NCBI GenBank assembly: GCA_028673005.1
Contig: CM054113.1
Coordinates: 208,125,504-208,189,503, forward strand
Length of the DNA stretch: 64,000 nt
Direction: 5' to 3'
Source of the DNA: Tanypteryx hageni
Taxonomy: Eukaryota; Arthropoda; Insecta; Odonata; Petaluridae
The notes below the pieces were generated by a model. It had not been told where the DNA came from. It ran no database searches and saw only the letters and a program-made list of their open reading frames with translations. Made by a program: the position numbers and the translations under genes. How positions within the stretch are numbered: position 1 is the stretch's first letter; each line of letters opens with the position of its first letter. This document shows, piece by piece, positions 24,221 through 36,590 of the stretch.

Positions 24221-24622
24221 TAAAATTGTAATATCGGAGCGAGGTTTGTACTGTTCCAAGATAAAAAGGATGTAGATTCTAATTCTTATCACTGAACTTC
24301 GATAATTGATAGTATTTTCTTGAATTTCTACTAAAACAGTGTTTTTGCGTTTCAAATCACATTTTATCGGATTGTTGCCATGGAGACGATTATTACCGAA
24401 CTCGGCTTGAGCATAGACGAGTGAACAAATGGGTTATTTTCTTTTCCACTCGACTACCCTTCAGCAATTGACAGTTAATCCATACATATTAGCGTATAAA
24501 CGGTGACATTTATTAAATTCGTTTTTTTAATTCATGAAAATTTTGTCAGAAGGAGATTTTGACATTGCTTTTAATATTTTAATATTAATAATGCTCTATT
24601 AATTTGTTTTCCAATTTATTTC
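24221..24622. other. No recognisable gene
   Basis: AT-rich DNA; nothing recognised. Confidence 0.5.
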
Positions 24623-24690
24623 TATCTACATCTACAGTATACCCTGCAAGCAACCGCAATGGTGTGTGGCAGGGAGTGCAATAGCACCAA
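24623..24690 (-). mobile_element. LINE 3'-end fragment (extreme truncation)
   Basis: Read on the minus strand it runs TTGGTGC..TGCACTCCCTGCC..TTGCAGGGTAT and ends in TGTAGATGTAGA. This matches in order the 3' end of the LINE at 54618-54682. Only about 65 bp remain, so this is a severely 5'-truncated insertion of that family in the opposite orientation. Confidence 0.8.
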
Positions 24691-24939
24691 GAAAAGCAAT
24701 TAATTAGGACGATGTATTTCGCCATACGACAGCTAATGTTTTATTGTTACTTCTGTTCTGGTCATTGTCATTGACAAACTATGAATTACAAATGGTATTT
24801 ATGGTATGAGAACCCTCTGGAATGACTAACACATACTGAAACATTTCGTGTCAACATAAATGATCAATTCGGGAAGTCAACTTTGGGAAACAAGCCTGCA
24901 TTAGTTCTTGAGTTGGACTTCTTGTTTCTTTTGTCTTTG

Positions 24940-25260
24940 CAGTTTATACCTCCCACTCCCTCTCCTCTATATCAATGCCTGCCTTCCTCTTCCTTCCTTT
25001 CTTTAACTTTCCACTCACTCCCAACCTTCACTCCCGATGGCTCTCCTAAGCCTTCTGCCCTCCCCCTCTCATACCTCCTTCCCGCACTCCCATTTTCCTC
25101 TCTCCCTCCTATTCCCTTCTTCCCTTTCCATCCATCCCTCTTTCCTCTTCCCCTCTCCCTCCCTTTTCTTGCCTCTCTCTCTCTCCCTTACCCCCATCTC
25201 ACACCCCATTTTCTATGTCTGTCTCCCTCTCTTGCTATTTCCATACCTTTAGTAGTCCAT
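24940..25260 (+). repeat. Polypyrimidine block
   Basis: C/T-rich plus strand (CTCCCT, TTCCTC). The 150-codon ORF over it is a low-complexity S/L/P/F string. Confidence 0.65.
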
Positions 25261-25389
25261 CCCCGTTCGAAGATGCGGAGTCGTGATCCAGTAGTAGCAG
25301 ATTTGTTGTTCGGGATTCCACTTTTACCGTTCTGAATAGGAAATGGGTTGCATCCGTAGAATCACAAAAACTTTCCTTTTAATTCTTGC

Positions 25390-25680
25390 AGTTCCCTCCT
25401 CTTCGCCGCACGGCACCGTTCCTTCTCCTCCTCCATATTTGCAATTTTCCATTCATTACCTTCCTATTTTAATGTCTACCGACCTCGTCTCTCTCTCTTT
25501 CTCTTTCTTTCTCTCTCTCTCTCTCTCGCTTGCCAATTCGTTTCCTCCATCGATTTCTAATGCCGTCCATATTAGACATTTTTTTCGATTGATGTCCAAG
25601 TACGGCGCATGCGTGATACGTGCTTTTAGTAACCTTACCGCGTCCAGTCTCCACTTCTCCCTCTCTCTCGGCTAATAATA
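25390..25680 (+). repeat. Pyrimidine-rich block with TC microsatellite
   Basis: Includes CTCTCT/TTTCTC runs at about 25487-25529. Not coding. Confidence 0.6.
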
Positions 25681-26245
25681 TCTCCCAGAGCTTATCGCGA
25701 GTTTATGACAATATAAGATAAGCCATTTAAAAACAGAGTGATGCGACGCTATTTATTTAAATGAGTGAATTAGATTACAAAATCAAAAGTAAGCGAGTAT
25801 TTTTTTAAATTAGACAAATCCGCGACCATATTTTATGGAGGTGTTATGACTCGGTGAATCCTATGAAAGATTTTCCATGTTTTGACGGTTAGTATTCAAT
25901 TTTAACCCAGAGATAAATATTTTTATCGGGTTATTTTTTTCTCCTCATTTTTTCCTACGATTTGAATCCGCAACACACCACGGTAGAAGTAAGAAAAGGA
26001 TGCTTTACAAGTAGACAGTTTATAAAATGACTGCTAAATAATTTGTTACTTTCGTATCCATCCTCGTGGAATTGTGTAAACGCGAAGGGATTGTTACCCG
26101 AACGCCTTGGTAACAAATCACCCATTCTCCGTCACCATCTCAGACTCTCGGTTAACGACTAGATCTCGAAACGGCTCGAGTCTCCGCAGGAGAAGAAAAA
26201 GTCTCGAGGTGGCGGTGCGAGATATTGTGAGGAACAGAGGGGCCG
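25681..26245. other. No recognisable gene
   Basis: Mixed DNA without recognisable motifs. Confidence 0.5.
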
Positions 26246-26249
26246 TGGA

Positions 26250-26760
26250 TTTGGCCTTTTAGGGGCAAATGGCGTGGAAGCGGTGCTTTGTGTAGGAGGG
26301 GACGGAGTCAGGAAGGGAGGGTGTGCTCAGGGAGGGAGATGGAGAGAGAGAGAGGGAGGAAGGAGATGGAGAGAGATGGAGGAGGGACCCGTAGAAAGGA
26401 GAATAAGGCAGCGGAAAAATTCTAAGAAGTCGAGGCGGAGAAAGAGAATGGGAACAGTCGGAGGGCGAGAATGTTTCGGACAAGAGGACCGACTTCATTA
26501 TCGCATTGTACGCCGTTTGAGGTGGCGAGTGCGTGAGCTGGACAGGGATGAAAAAAAAGAGGGAGAAAGATCCTCCGTTACCGGGCAACCCCACACACAA
26601 TCCTCTCTCTCTCTCTCCTTCCCTCCTCCACCCCCCCTCCCCACGGAAACGAGGGATTGATGGAGTCCGGCGGTGTGGACGCAGTCACCCTCGACCGCCC
26701 CTGTCCTTGTCCTCGAGACTCCCTCCCCTCCCCTCGAGTTGCTCCCTGGCCAGGTGAACG
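26250..26760 (+). repeat. Opposed purine then pyrimidine block
   Basis: Plus strand is G/A-rich at 26250-26580 and flips to C/T-rich at 26590-26760. Several ORFs of 60-128 codons overlap in different frames, all of biased composition and none with a domain. Confidence 0.6.
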
Positions 26761-28761
26761 CCGTGGTAACGATCCGCACGATTTATTTCACCTCATCCCT
26801 TTTTTCGCAAAATTCGGGAAAGAGGACGCTTTTTTTCATTCCTCCGGAGGAATGGTGAACACGTACGGGGAGGCTTTCCCTCCTTAAAAACGACGCTCGA
26901 CACGCGAAGGAGAAAAAAATTATCGATTCTTCCGCCATTTTGGTTGTGCGACGTAAAATGCGAATGCACTCGCGAGAAGTGTCCTTCGATGACACTGAGA
27001 GACGAAAGCGTTTATCTTTTATTTCTCCTCATTCGATCCGTGATCGTGGTTCGAGAACGAGAGAGCATCCGGGGTCAGAATCGATATAAATTCGCCATTG
27101 GCACGTTTCGCGATGAAAATGCGAGCGTGACGTCTTGCAAGGCGTCGAATGTTGAGACGACCGAACGTAAATCACACAAATGCGTGGATTACAATAGACA
27201 CTCGCATGCGCACAATAAAACTGGACGTACAAAAGAACACAGTCTACGCGCTCGCACGTGACCAATTTATCTCTTATATTAAGGGAGGAATTTTCATCGC
27301 GATCGTAGAAAGGGAATCACGTACCCTCCGAAGAGATCGTGGCAGATGCAGCGAGAAAAAAGCCGGAACGTGTCACTGTTTTCGTTAGACTGTTATTTAA
27401 ATATGCGACCAATCACGGGACAGTATTTGGAAAGGTTAACCATGTGAACCGAAAGATTTTGGGCAGATTTATATCCTCGATGAGCTGCGACTAGAAGTGC
27501 CGATTTATATGAAGAGTGATGCTAGATTTAAATTCTAGAGCAAAAGGACTCATTTAAATTTAAATTTACAAAATTATCCTGCAAGCAGCCGAATGCGTGA
27601 ATCATCGATACAAGATTTTACTAACGGTGAGCTTTCTGTGATGACGGCAGCTTCTTAATCGAAATACGCATTTGGTTTTATGTATCTTTTTATGAGTACT
27701 GGAAGTACATTGTTTATCAAGAGACCAAATAGGTTCAAATACATGGAGAATGAAAGATGAAGCAATGAAAGCCGAGAAAACACAAAAATAAATTCATGTT
27801 GCTTGAAGATACTTCTAAATGGAGGGTTAATTATTGGAACCAGAAGCGTCGCTTGAAGATTCTCGGTTCCTATGGCACAGTTTAACCACCTCTCCAAAAA
27901 ACAAATGTTGCAAAAAATATAGTTTCAGATTTTTAATAAAGGTTAATTTCAATAAAATATTTATGTGACTTTCAATTAATTAATAATTTAATAAATTACT
28001 AATTTGAAGGAGAAGTGTAACTCATTTTGCGAGCTTCTCCTATGACAAATTCCTACTTTGTCTCATCCTAGCGCTGTAAGGAGCATTTTCACCTGTGAGT
28101 AACAGTAATTTCCATATAAAACCGTTGATATATCTATATAGTTTGCTGTTGAATATATGTACAACTACATCGTCCAAAACTTTCTACCAGAGCTGGTAAA
28201 AAGTGAGCATTTGTGCCTCTCGAGGAACCATAACACTAAGCGACTGAAACGTAGCATGTTTTCAAATCACGAGCAGTAGCAGGTTTTGTGCATTCAAAAA
28301 TCGAGAGCACTCAAGCGAAAGAACGCGGCACTTACGTTCAAATGGAGGAGCTTTTTTGATCAAGGATTTGGAAAGGGTCGAATTGGGTGAGTGGCTGATG
28401 GCCATGTGGTTAAGTAGCCCAGAATGGCGCTTAAAAGGAAAGAGTGGCGGACACGTTTAAGTGCGGTCATCTGGTTCTCCTCATCATTCACACCCTCGGT
28501 AGCGTCCTGAGAGATCTCACATCTACACTTGTGTTCACCTAGAGGTCATGCGAATCATCAAGTGGAGATGATTCAAGTCATTGGCCGACAATGCTAGATT
28601 ATCATATTTCATTTTTCATGCATACGAAAATACTTTACGTTATTTATTTGAAAGTCGATCTACGATTCAACGAAAAAGAATAACTCAAATTTGACCTTTT
28701 GAGGAATGATAGTGTTCGAGTGAACGTAAAAAGCTATTTCTTTTGTCATTTTTTAAAAGAC
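26761..28761. other. No recognisable gene; CpG-bearing at left
   Basis: 26760-27390 is richer in CpG and holds overlapping ORFs on both strands (for example 26944-27261) with no domain. 27400-28760 is AT-rich. I cannot assign anything here. Confidence 0.45.
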
Positions 28762-29040
28762 CTGCTGATTCCCTTTGGCCTACGCGCAATGGTTTTCTAA
28801 GAGGTAGTGCAATCAATAGCTGGTCAGTTTCAAAAGTTTAGGAAGAAAGGTGACTTCCCCAAAAAAATTAAGCATATTTTTTATCATTTTCTTTTACGAT
28901 CTGCTGATTCCCTCTTGTCTACTCGCAATGGGTAACTAACAATAAGAGGTAGTGCAATGAATAGCTGGTCATTTTAAAAAGTTTAAGAAGGTATTACCTT
29001 CTCTCCAAAAATAACTCATACATTTTTAACATTTCTGTCA
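28762..29040 (+). repeat. 139-bp tandem duplication
   Basis: CTGCTGATTCCC starts at 28762 and again at 28901. Each is followed by a CGCAATGG phrase, AAGAGGTAGTGCAAT and AATAGCTGGTCA, then AAAAGTTTA. Two diverged tandem copies of about 139 bp. A similar phrase (GGCTGCTC..AGGAAGTGCAATG) near 32449-32479 may be a distant third copy. Confidence 0.8.
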
Positions 29041-29231
29041 TTAGTTTCAGCAATTTAAAGAAAGTGTGGTAGCTTATTGAGCTAGGATTATAAGTGAATA
29101 ACTTAAGTAAACCATGTACTAATAAAAAGACTAAGTAAGCTAAATGTTAACTTCATGAACAAAGCAGCCGAACTCATAAAAGACCGAATTCTTCCATGAA
29201 CGCGAGGACATATGTGGATTCGGAACAGATT

Positions 29232-29956
29232 CTCATATGCAGTGGAGGCTCGTAGCTAAAATTAGTGGGGGTGCTGCTCCAGAAAATTTTTAGCCTTTGT
29301 TTTAAAATTGTGTAAAAGGAAAAAAACATGTATAAAAAGAAAATTTATTCAGGAACTTGATAAAAATCTTAACAAAAAAAAACAAACATTTTTTACTTAC
29401 TTTAACTTAAATTGTTACAGTTCAAGCTTGATCTATTCATTTAAAAATGAAATCCATAAAAGAACCGAAAAAAAATGAATCAAATAGAATAGCTGGAAGC
29501 AGAACAATAATCTAATTCTACACTCTTCTACACTTTATCACATTCAAGAATATGGTACACGGTTTTTAAGCACAACACACGCTGAGTAAAAAAAAACTTC
29601 CTTCCACCATCACGCCAGAGCACTGCGAGAGCAACAGTGCTCTCTCTACCTGGCAGTCCCGCCTTCCTCCCCACCCCCCCTCCTATGTGCTCATGCGCAC
29701 AACAGTCAAACACCACGTCGCTGGCACTGTGAAGCGCACAGTTCCATACAAAGATTTTTGTATCTTTTTCATAAACTGGGGGATGGCTACTGAAGTACTG
29801 ACATTAAGCTTAAGGAATATATATTGTACTACAAAAATAAAGAAAGAATTAAAGAAAAAAGGACTCATTATATTAAATGTTATCGATAATATCAAGTGGA
29901 AATAGGGGGTGCTGCAGTTCCGCAGTGTCTATACACGAGCCGCCACTGCTCATATG
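29232..29956. mobile_element. Non-autonomous hAT element, 709 bp
   Basis: Element 29240-29948. Ends CAGTGGAGGCTCGT (left) and, reverse-complemented, CAGTGGCGGCTCGT (right), one mismatch in 14. The 8-bp duplication CTCATATG is perfect at 29232-29239 and 29949-29956. GGGGGTGCTGC is repeated in direct orientation near both ends (29267 and 29905). The interior has no transposase motif; small ORFs are chance. The length and ends fit a deletion derivative of a hAT element that must have used an enzyme encoded elsewhere. Confidence 0.9.
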
Positions 29957-30419
29957 CCACGCGGTTCGAGACCGCGGTCCATCGCGCGTCCCGCCATCTG
30001 TCGGGGGACGGGAGAGAGCGCGCGCACTCTGTCGGTTCTTGCAGCGTGCTTATCCGCCATAAGAGAAACATCGCCCACGCTCCTATAGCGGACATTCTTC
30101 GCGGAATTCGACGCCGGGAGATTGACTCGGAATAGAAAAGTACGGGGACAAGCAGAATGGGATTTATGCGGCCATTGGTTTTTACTGCAGGGTTATCGTT
30201 GGAATTAATTTTACGTTCAAAACGTATTCTTTGAATTAACCTATTCCATCGAATCAGAATCACTTCAAGTGCCTCTCCCGTAGAGAGAACTGACGATCAG
30301 TTATCAGGGAAAATTAGAGCTTAAGTTCCCAAAAAATCGATTTTATTTAAATTTACAAAGCAGAATAATGCTTTCATGATGAAAGCTGCAAGATGAAGAA
30401 AACAAAATAATGTGATATA
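29957..30419. other. No recognisable gene
   Basis: GC-richer at 29957-30130 with open but domain-less frames on both strands, then AT-rich. Confidence 0.5.
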
Positions 30420-31035
30420 TGATGAGCTCATAAAAAGGCAAAGAGGGTAAAAATGGATTGCAAGAGATGAAGAGGGAAAGAACCAGAGGAAGAAGATACG
30501 GAAAATAAGGAGAGGAAGGAAGGTGAAGAGAGAAGAAAGTAGGGAGGAAGTAGAGAGGATAATTCAAACATGAGGAAAGGAAGAATAGAAAGGAAGACAA
30601 AAGAAGATGAATAAATGAGGTGAAGGAGAGCGGAGTTGAGTAAAGGGAGAGCGAAAGGAAGAAGAATGAAATGAAGGACAAAGGAGGGAGAAAAAGATAA
30701 GGAAGAAGAAAAATAGGGAAGGAGAAATATGCCGGGGGAGATGAGGAAGGATTGAGATAGAGGGAGAGAGAGTTGGATGAGGTAGGATCCAAAGCGAGGG
30801 AGGTGGGAGGGAAAATGAAGGAGGGAAGGGTCGGAGTTATGGACGGCAGAAGAGGAAGCAGCGGGGGGTCAAGGAAAGGACGCTGCCCAATGAATAGCGG
30901 GTGAAGGCAGGTGACCCGTTTGGCTCCCAACGGCAATAGGTGTCAATGCGGTGACTTTAAGGTTCCTCCTCCTCTTCATCCCTCTTCCTAACTTACTCCC
31001 GACCTCTCCACCCCTCCTCCCTCCCTCTACATCCC
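30420..31035 (+). repeat. Long purine block then short pyrimidine block
   Basis: G/A-rich 30420-30900 followed by C/T-rich 30955-31035 on the same strand. The 197-codon minus-strand ORF (30343-30936) is a serine/leucine/phenylalanine/proline string produced by the bias. Confidence 0.65.
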
Positions 31036-31769
31036 ATTGTAACCGTCTAAACCTCTCTTTCTCGAATATAAAAATAGGCGGTAAATATGGTTAATATGAC
31101 AACTAAATTTTGAACAAGTTATTCGATCATGTGTTGCTATTTTTGTATGCTGAAGTCTTTTAGTTTCTCCATACCAAGAAACAAAAATTTTCCTTTTCCT
31201 TGTTGATCCATCCACGGATTATTTTCCGAGGGAGAAACCTGTTAATTAATTAATCGATTCTACGAGCACAGAGCAAAAAGTGCCATATGACGTAATTTTA
31301 GAATAGATTATCAGTTGGTCTATCTTTATGATAATGCTATCTTCTGGTAATGCAATTAAAATACCTAATTTAGGATTTTTAGTAAGATATGGAAAGTCTT
31401 ATGTATCCATTTCATAGATAATCAGTCGTTATCATGCAATGATAACGCATTTTACGACCGAAATTCAAGAACGTACAGTATCAAATGTGTCAAAAGATAA
31501 AATCGGACCGAAAATTAATAGGTGACTAAAAAGATACGAACAAAACGCATTCTCTTAAACTTCCTGCTAATGTTTTTTGATCAAAACCCACTTCTGACAT
31601 CCGAATCAAGATACTGAATTAAAGGGAAAGGGATTTTTTTCTATTTTATTGCTCAATTAGGGCGAGCATTTTATCCCCAAAAACTGGAATGACCCCGACT
31701 AACACTTACCCAATATTTATGCGTCGGTTAGCCGTATAAAGTATCCGACGACTGGTCAGCTGCGAAGTG
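31036..31769. other. No recognisable gene
   Basis: AT-rich DNA. Confidence 0.5.
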
Positions 31770-32110
31770 TCCAATTTCTTCTCTCTCTAACTCTCTTAAT
31801 TTCTTTCCCATCACTCATTCTTATCTCTTTATCCAATATCCCTTAGCTAATGCCCTCCCTTATTCTAACACCCTACATCTCTCCCTTTCACCCTCCCTCA
31901 TTACCTTCCTCAATATCTGACTCGCTCCATCTCTCCCTTCCTCCCATTTTCACGTCCTCTAACATTGCTTCTCTTCATTCCCGCGTTTTCTGTTGCCTAT
32001 TCTGTTACCTATTCTCTCCTCTCTATTCTTCCAACTTCTCTCCATTTCCATTTCTCCGCCATCTTATTTTTTCATCCATTTTTCGTCCTTTACCTCTCAC
32101 TTGCAATATA
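31770..32110 (+). repeat. Pyrimidine-rich block
   Basis: C/T-rich plus strand; a 133-codon ORF across it is biased in composition and has no domain. Confidence 0.6.
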
Positions 32111-33489
32111 TTCATAATTAGCACGCCACAGAATCGTTTTTCCTCGGAAAACGCTTGTATTTCTGTACATGAAATAGTCACCCCTTTTTATTTTTATGGT
32201 TTTGTCTTCAAACTATTATTTAAAGCCTATATTTTATTTCTCAAAGAATAAAGTTTTTATTAAATTTGATATTTTATCAGCATTATACTTTTTCGTATCA
32301 GTAAATATAGTTTAGTTTGCCATATGAATGTAAAAATTGTCAACAAAATAACCTATAACTTTTGTTCAGGAATAATATATCTTCCAACAGTGAACTAAAC
32401 TGATTCGTAAACACAAAACCAACAACCAATCAATAACTTTCCTGTACGGGCTGCTCTATTAACAGGAAGTGCAATGTAATCAATTGTAGTTTAATAGTTT
32501 TTAGTTAAAAATAAATGTTTCTTAATGTATATAACTTTAAACATAATCGCAGATTGCTTCCGCATTTGTAGTTATTTAATTATGATATGGAGATGCTAGA
32601 AAGCAAGCAGCTATGAAAATTGATAGACTGAATTAATCAGCTATCCAGGATCATCATGACCTAAGAAGAGACAGCAATGCTCACCGTCATGATAAGTAAT
32701 GCCGATACCAAATTTTCATAGTTGTTCTATAAACTGCAAAATCTAAGCTCTTCAATTTGGTTGCGCCAATCAGTAGGTATCTCAAGTCTAATTTCACGAT
32801 ACTCTACGGTGGGTGATCGCCATTTTGTATATTTAGGAGAGTGATGAATGTTTATAATTTCTTTACTTTTTAAACTGAGAAAAGGTGACGAAGACAACGA
32901 AAATGCAATTAACGGTCAAATTCGTCACATTGTAGCTCGGCTCATGGCTCCACAATTATTATGAAACTCGATGAACTCTTTCATTAGCTTGGGAAAAGAC
33001 ATAAGGCACTAAATAGAAACATCGTTGTTGTTTAATGCTAATTCTATTATCGCTATAATGCATATCTCCCGTCCATACATAAAACAATTAAAATTACACT
33101 TCTCTCTGCAACTTTGTGTGCTTTCTTAAGAGTTTTTATAAAGTTATATCTTATTCCCTTATTATTCCTTTATTACTCTCTTTAATCTTGATAAAGCTGC
33201 CAGATACCATCGACCGTTGGCCATATTTTATGGGCATTGCTCCGTTTCGAAGAAGGGCACAAACTCTCGAACAGAATAGAAAAGTCTCTCATCATCTACG
33301 GAAATCCGATTACGAGTCTTTTTTACAACAAAACTGTTCTCTCAACCTGCTGTAAAACGGTCTCCTCGCATAGATAGAAATGAATTATACTTATTTGATT
33401 CCTATGGAATACTTGAGTCTCATATTTTATTTCTAGTTTAGCAATATCTATACAATAATTGATAGTAGCTCAATAACTTTGGCTAAGAT
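32111..33489. other. No recognisable gene
   Basis: AT-rich DNA; the ORF at 33116-33355 has no domain. Confidence 0.5.
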
Positions 33490-33549
33490 TATTAAAAGTA
33501 AAGTACTCCTTTAGCCTTGTTTGGCTAAAGGAGTACTTTACTTTTAATA
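33490..33549. repeat. Perfect 27-bp hairpin, 6-nt loop
   Basis: Left arm 33490-33516, loop TTGTTT, right arm 33523-33549; all 27 positions pair. The arm core is AGTACTCCTTTAGCC. No target duplication or larger terminal repeat is obvious around it. Options are a foldback from replication or repair, a tiny palindromic element, or a small-RNA precursor; the perfect pairing argues for recent origin. Confidence 0.95.
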
Positions 33550-34799
33550 GTTTTCATTAATCAATAATTGACTTGTTTTTAAGATAATTTAGATAGCTCC
33601 AATAGCCATGAAAATATTCTACCAAACTATACAAAGGATTAGTAACTACGTAAACTATCACTTTGATTCCTGCTATCAGGCGAGCTCGATAATTCTTTTT
33701 GATTACATTTTTAACATAATTAATTCTCAATTTCAAACGGCTTCACCATATCGTCCCTTTTCTCGGTTTTAAGTAGCATCATATTAAGCTTCGGAAATGT
33801 TGTCCAATGACTCCATTTCGATTAGTACTTTAACGCTATTCTGATTACATTACATTATATTATATATTACGGCTTGCTCTGTTGCATTACCATCCCAACA
33901 CTTAAAGCCAGACAAATCGGCCCAACCTCGTCAATAAACGGTGCAATCACTCATAATTAAGCATTACTAGTTTTTCTTGCCGATTAGTAATTGAAAACAC
34001 GTATGCTCTGATTATAGCTACTTGTTTACCGATATAGGTATTAATCTTCTTAATTTTATGAAAAGATTGCCTTATAATTTATTGATTTCAACTCTACAAT
34101 CAGGAGGGCCGACGATGGTTCATAAGATAGCTAATCATAATATAATACTTAATGCAAAGCGTTAGACTGATAGTATAAGTTCAACAATGGTAATTTATCA
34201 TGCAAACCAGTTCAACATATTTACAATATGAACTAGGTACTCTTTTGATAACGGCGAAATACCTGCGTCCTGATTAATATCTCCACTCTTTAAGAAAAAA
34301 GAATATATAATAATAATATAATATATTCAACTACTTATTGCGTGATCATTAAGAATTAGAGTAAATAATTTCCTAACCAAAATAGAGCAAGACGAACCCG
34401 TGAAAGATTCAATCTTATACGTATGTGCGTCAGAGGAAAATTCGAGAGGGCGCTGATATAAAGAACGCGTCACACTTTTATACCCCTAAAGGATCGGTTT
34501 TTCCTTGTAACCGACAGAAGTAGCTCGGTTATTTATCTGCGATTATTTGTCAGAGAGCTTATTTTCCACGCTGCCTTATCCATTTGGATTCGGGAGGGAA
34601 AAAATACTCAAAAACCATAACCGAGTGAGGGGCGAGCTAATAATTTAACAAGCGTATCTATTTCCCTTCCGCTGGAGATCATTGCCCAATAACTTTTCCC
34701 TTTTCCTAGGATTTTCCGGATCCTTCCCATCCATTTTTGAAGGTTTTCAAAGCGGATGGAGAAAATAATGAAGTAACCCCTTAGTCATGGAAAACATCC
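33550..34799. other. No recognisable gene
   Basis: AT-rich DNA, nothing recognised. Confidence 0.5.
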
Positions 34800-34866
34800 A
34801 TTACCTCCCTTTCCCTCTGCCTATGCCATTGTGAACCTCCTCCATCTCATCCATTACTCTCTCTCC

Positions 34867-34902
<36 letters not shown>

Positions 34903-35520
34903 TCAATGGCATGTCATCCCTTTTGGCCCCTTTTTCCTTTTTCTTCCACAAAACCTCCGCCCACTCCCCTCCCCTCCACCCCCTCTTCCCAACCCTCCCT
35001 CATCCCAAGCACTACGGCTACCCTCGCCTCCCGCAAAACCTTAAGAAACCAATGGACCACGCCATGTACGGATCGCTGCATTCTGCCGCCGCCGTGTGAC
35101 GCGGGTAAGCGTGTGTGCATGCGGGGGCGGAGGGGTGGCGGAGGGGAGGCGGCGAAGGCGAGATGTTTGGGGAAGGGATCGCAGTAAAGGGCGAGTAAGA
35201 AGACAGGAGATGCAACTCGCTGCAGTTATAGGAGAGCGTGAAAGCATCGATTGGATAGATAAAAGCACTTATTAAATACGATCTGGTAACATTCTTCGTG
35301 GTTCTCCCGGGGATAAAGAGCCGCGAGGAGAATGAGGGAGGCGGCGGGGATGGGGGAGGGAAGGAGGTTGTGAGGGATGGCAAGGAATGGAAGGGTGCTA
35401 AGGAGCCTTCGCTGACAAAAGGATAGGAGGAGAGGGGGCGAAAAAGAAACTGAAATTTACGGTCGAAGGAAGGATGAGGTGACGGATCGTGGAATAGAGT
35501 CTTTAGAAAAGAGGAGAACA
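34800..35520 (+). repeat. Opposed pyrimidine then purine blocks
   Basis: C/T-rich 34800-35000 including (TC)n at 34871-34899, a short GC-rich centre near 35060-35105, then G/A-rich 35105-35520. ORFs in several frames on both strands (up to 167 codons) are composition artefacts. Confidence 0.65.
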
Positions 35521-36299
35521 TTCGTTTTTACAAAAAAGGTCTTCGCAGGGCATTATAATGTCCCGGACACGGTTTCTTGAGCTCCTTCTGGCGGAGGCGA
35601 GGGAAAGAACGTGTTGAACATGAGGAAAAATGGTCCGAAAATAAGCAAACAGATATGTTATTGTGAACTTACTCGCATTCTATTCATCTCCACGTTATGT
35701 CCGCCACCCGTTCCACGAGAGCCATGAAATTTGTTTGCCTTGCGGCAGCATACTCGAGTTAACAGTCATGGTTGCAGAGCCATTCTTCAGTTATTGATTT
35801 TTTTTAGCCACTCGATACAATGCAACAAACTCAGCATTGTCCAGTGTGAGCTAGCCTAAACAGTGTTTTTATAAAAAAGCGTTGCTGGACCGGGACACAC
35901 GTTTACATTATTCGATGTTAAAAAAGATAAGATATATATCGTGTTTAAAACATTATATTCGACTGAATCTTATGGATAGCGATTCTGACTGCCGTATTAA
36001 TTTTTTCGATCAAAAGAACACAATTACATTTATGCATAAACATGCAACCTCTATGCATTCGAGGCACAAATAAACCGTTATCGAAAATATGTGCCCTTTT
36101 CAGTCCGTGAAAAATTATATTTCCTCAGGGAATGTTTTACGGTAAATAAATAAATATGCATAATCCCTGCATAATTTCCTATTCTGTAATTTTCTTAAGA
36201 GTATCTCTGTTTTCTATCTCTCCATGTTCCTCGACCGTTATTGCAGCCATTAGACTATTCTGATATTAAGGATCTGTGCTTCATACTTCCAGGTTAAAA
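35521..36299. other. No recognisable gene
   Basis: Mixed to AT-rich DNA. Confidence 0.5.
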
Positions 36300-36590
36300 C
36301 TGACAAAACCCATTGGTATCTACATTTAGATTATTACGCTGCAATCTACCAAAATCGTGAGGCAGAGGCAGTCATTGCACCACACCTACATTCTATTAGA
36401 AATCTCTGCCAGTTTGTAATCTCATCGAGAGAAAAAGTCAGCAGTGTCTGTAGGTTACGAAGACCATTTCTTGAAAACCAGAACTGAACTCTAGGTTCTC
36501 TAGTATCAACAACATCGACTTTTGGATTGATTGAATTTTTTAAGAATTTTTTTATTCGGCTATTTTGCACTTGTCACAGTCGGCTCGGAA
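36300..36590 (-). mobile_element. Probable LINE/SINE 3'-tail fragment
   Basis: ATCTACATTTAGATTATTAC then GCTGCAATCTACC..GAGGCAGAGGCAG resembles the reverse complement of a retrotransposon 3' tail that is common in insects, with a CATCTACAT-rich end. A minus-strand 74-codon frame (36346-36570) is open but shows no diagnostic motif. Family assignment is from memory of the tail pattern only. Confidence 0.4.

Noticed and set aside
26944..27261. 105-codon ORF in a CpG-bearing patch
   Set aside because: Balanced composition but no recognisable domain, an equally open minus-strand frame, and no splice or promoter signal.
30343..30936. 197-codon minus-strand ORF
   Set aside because: Complement of a purine block; low-complexity product with no domain.
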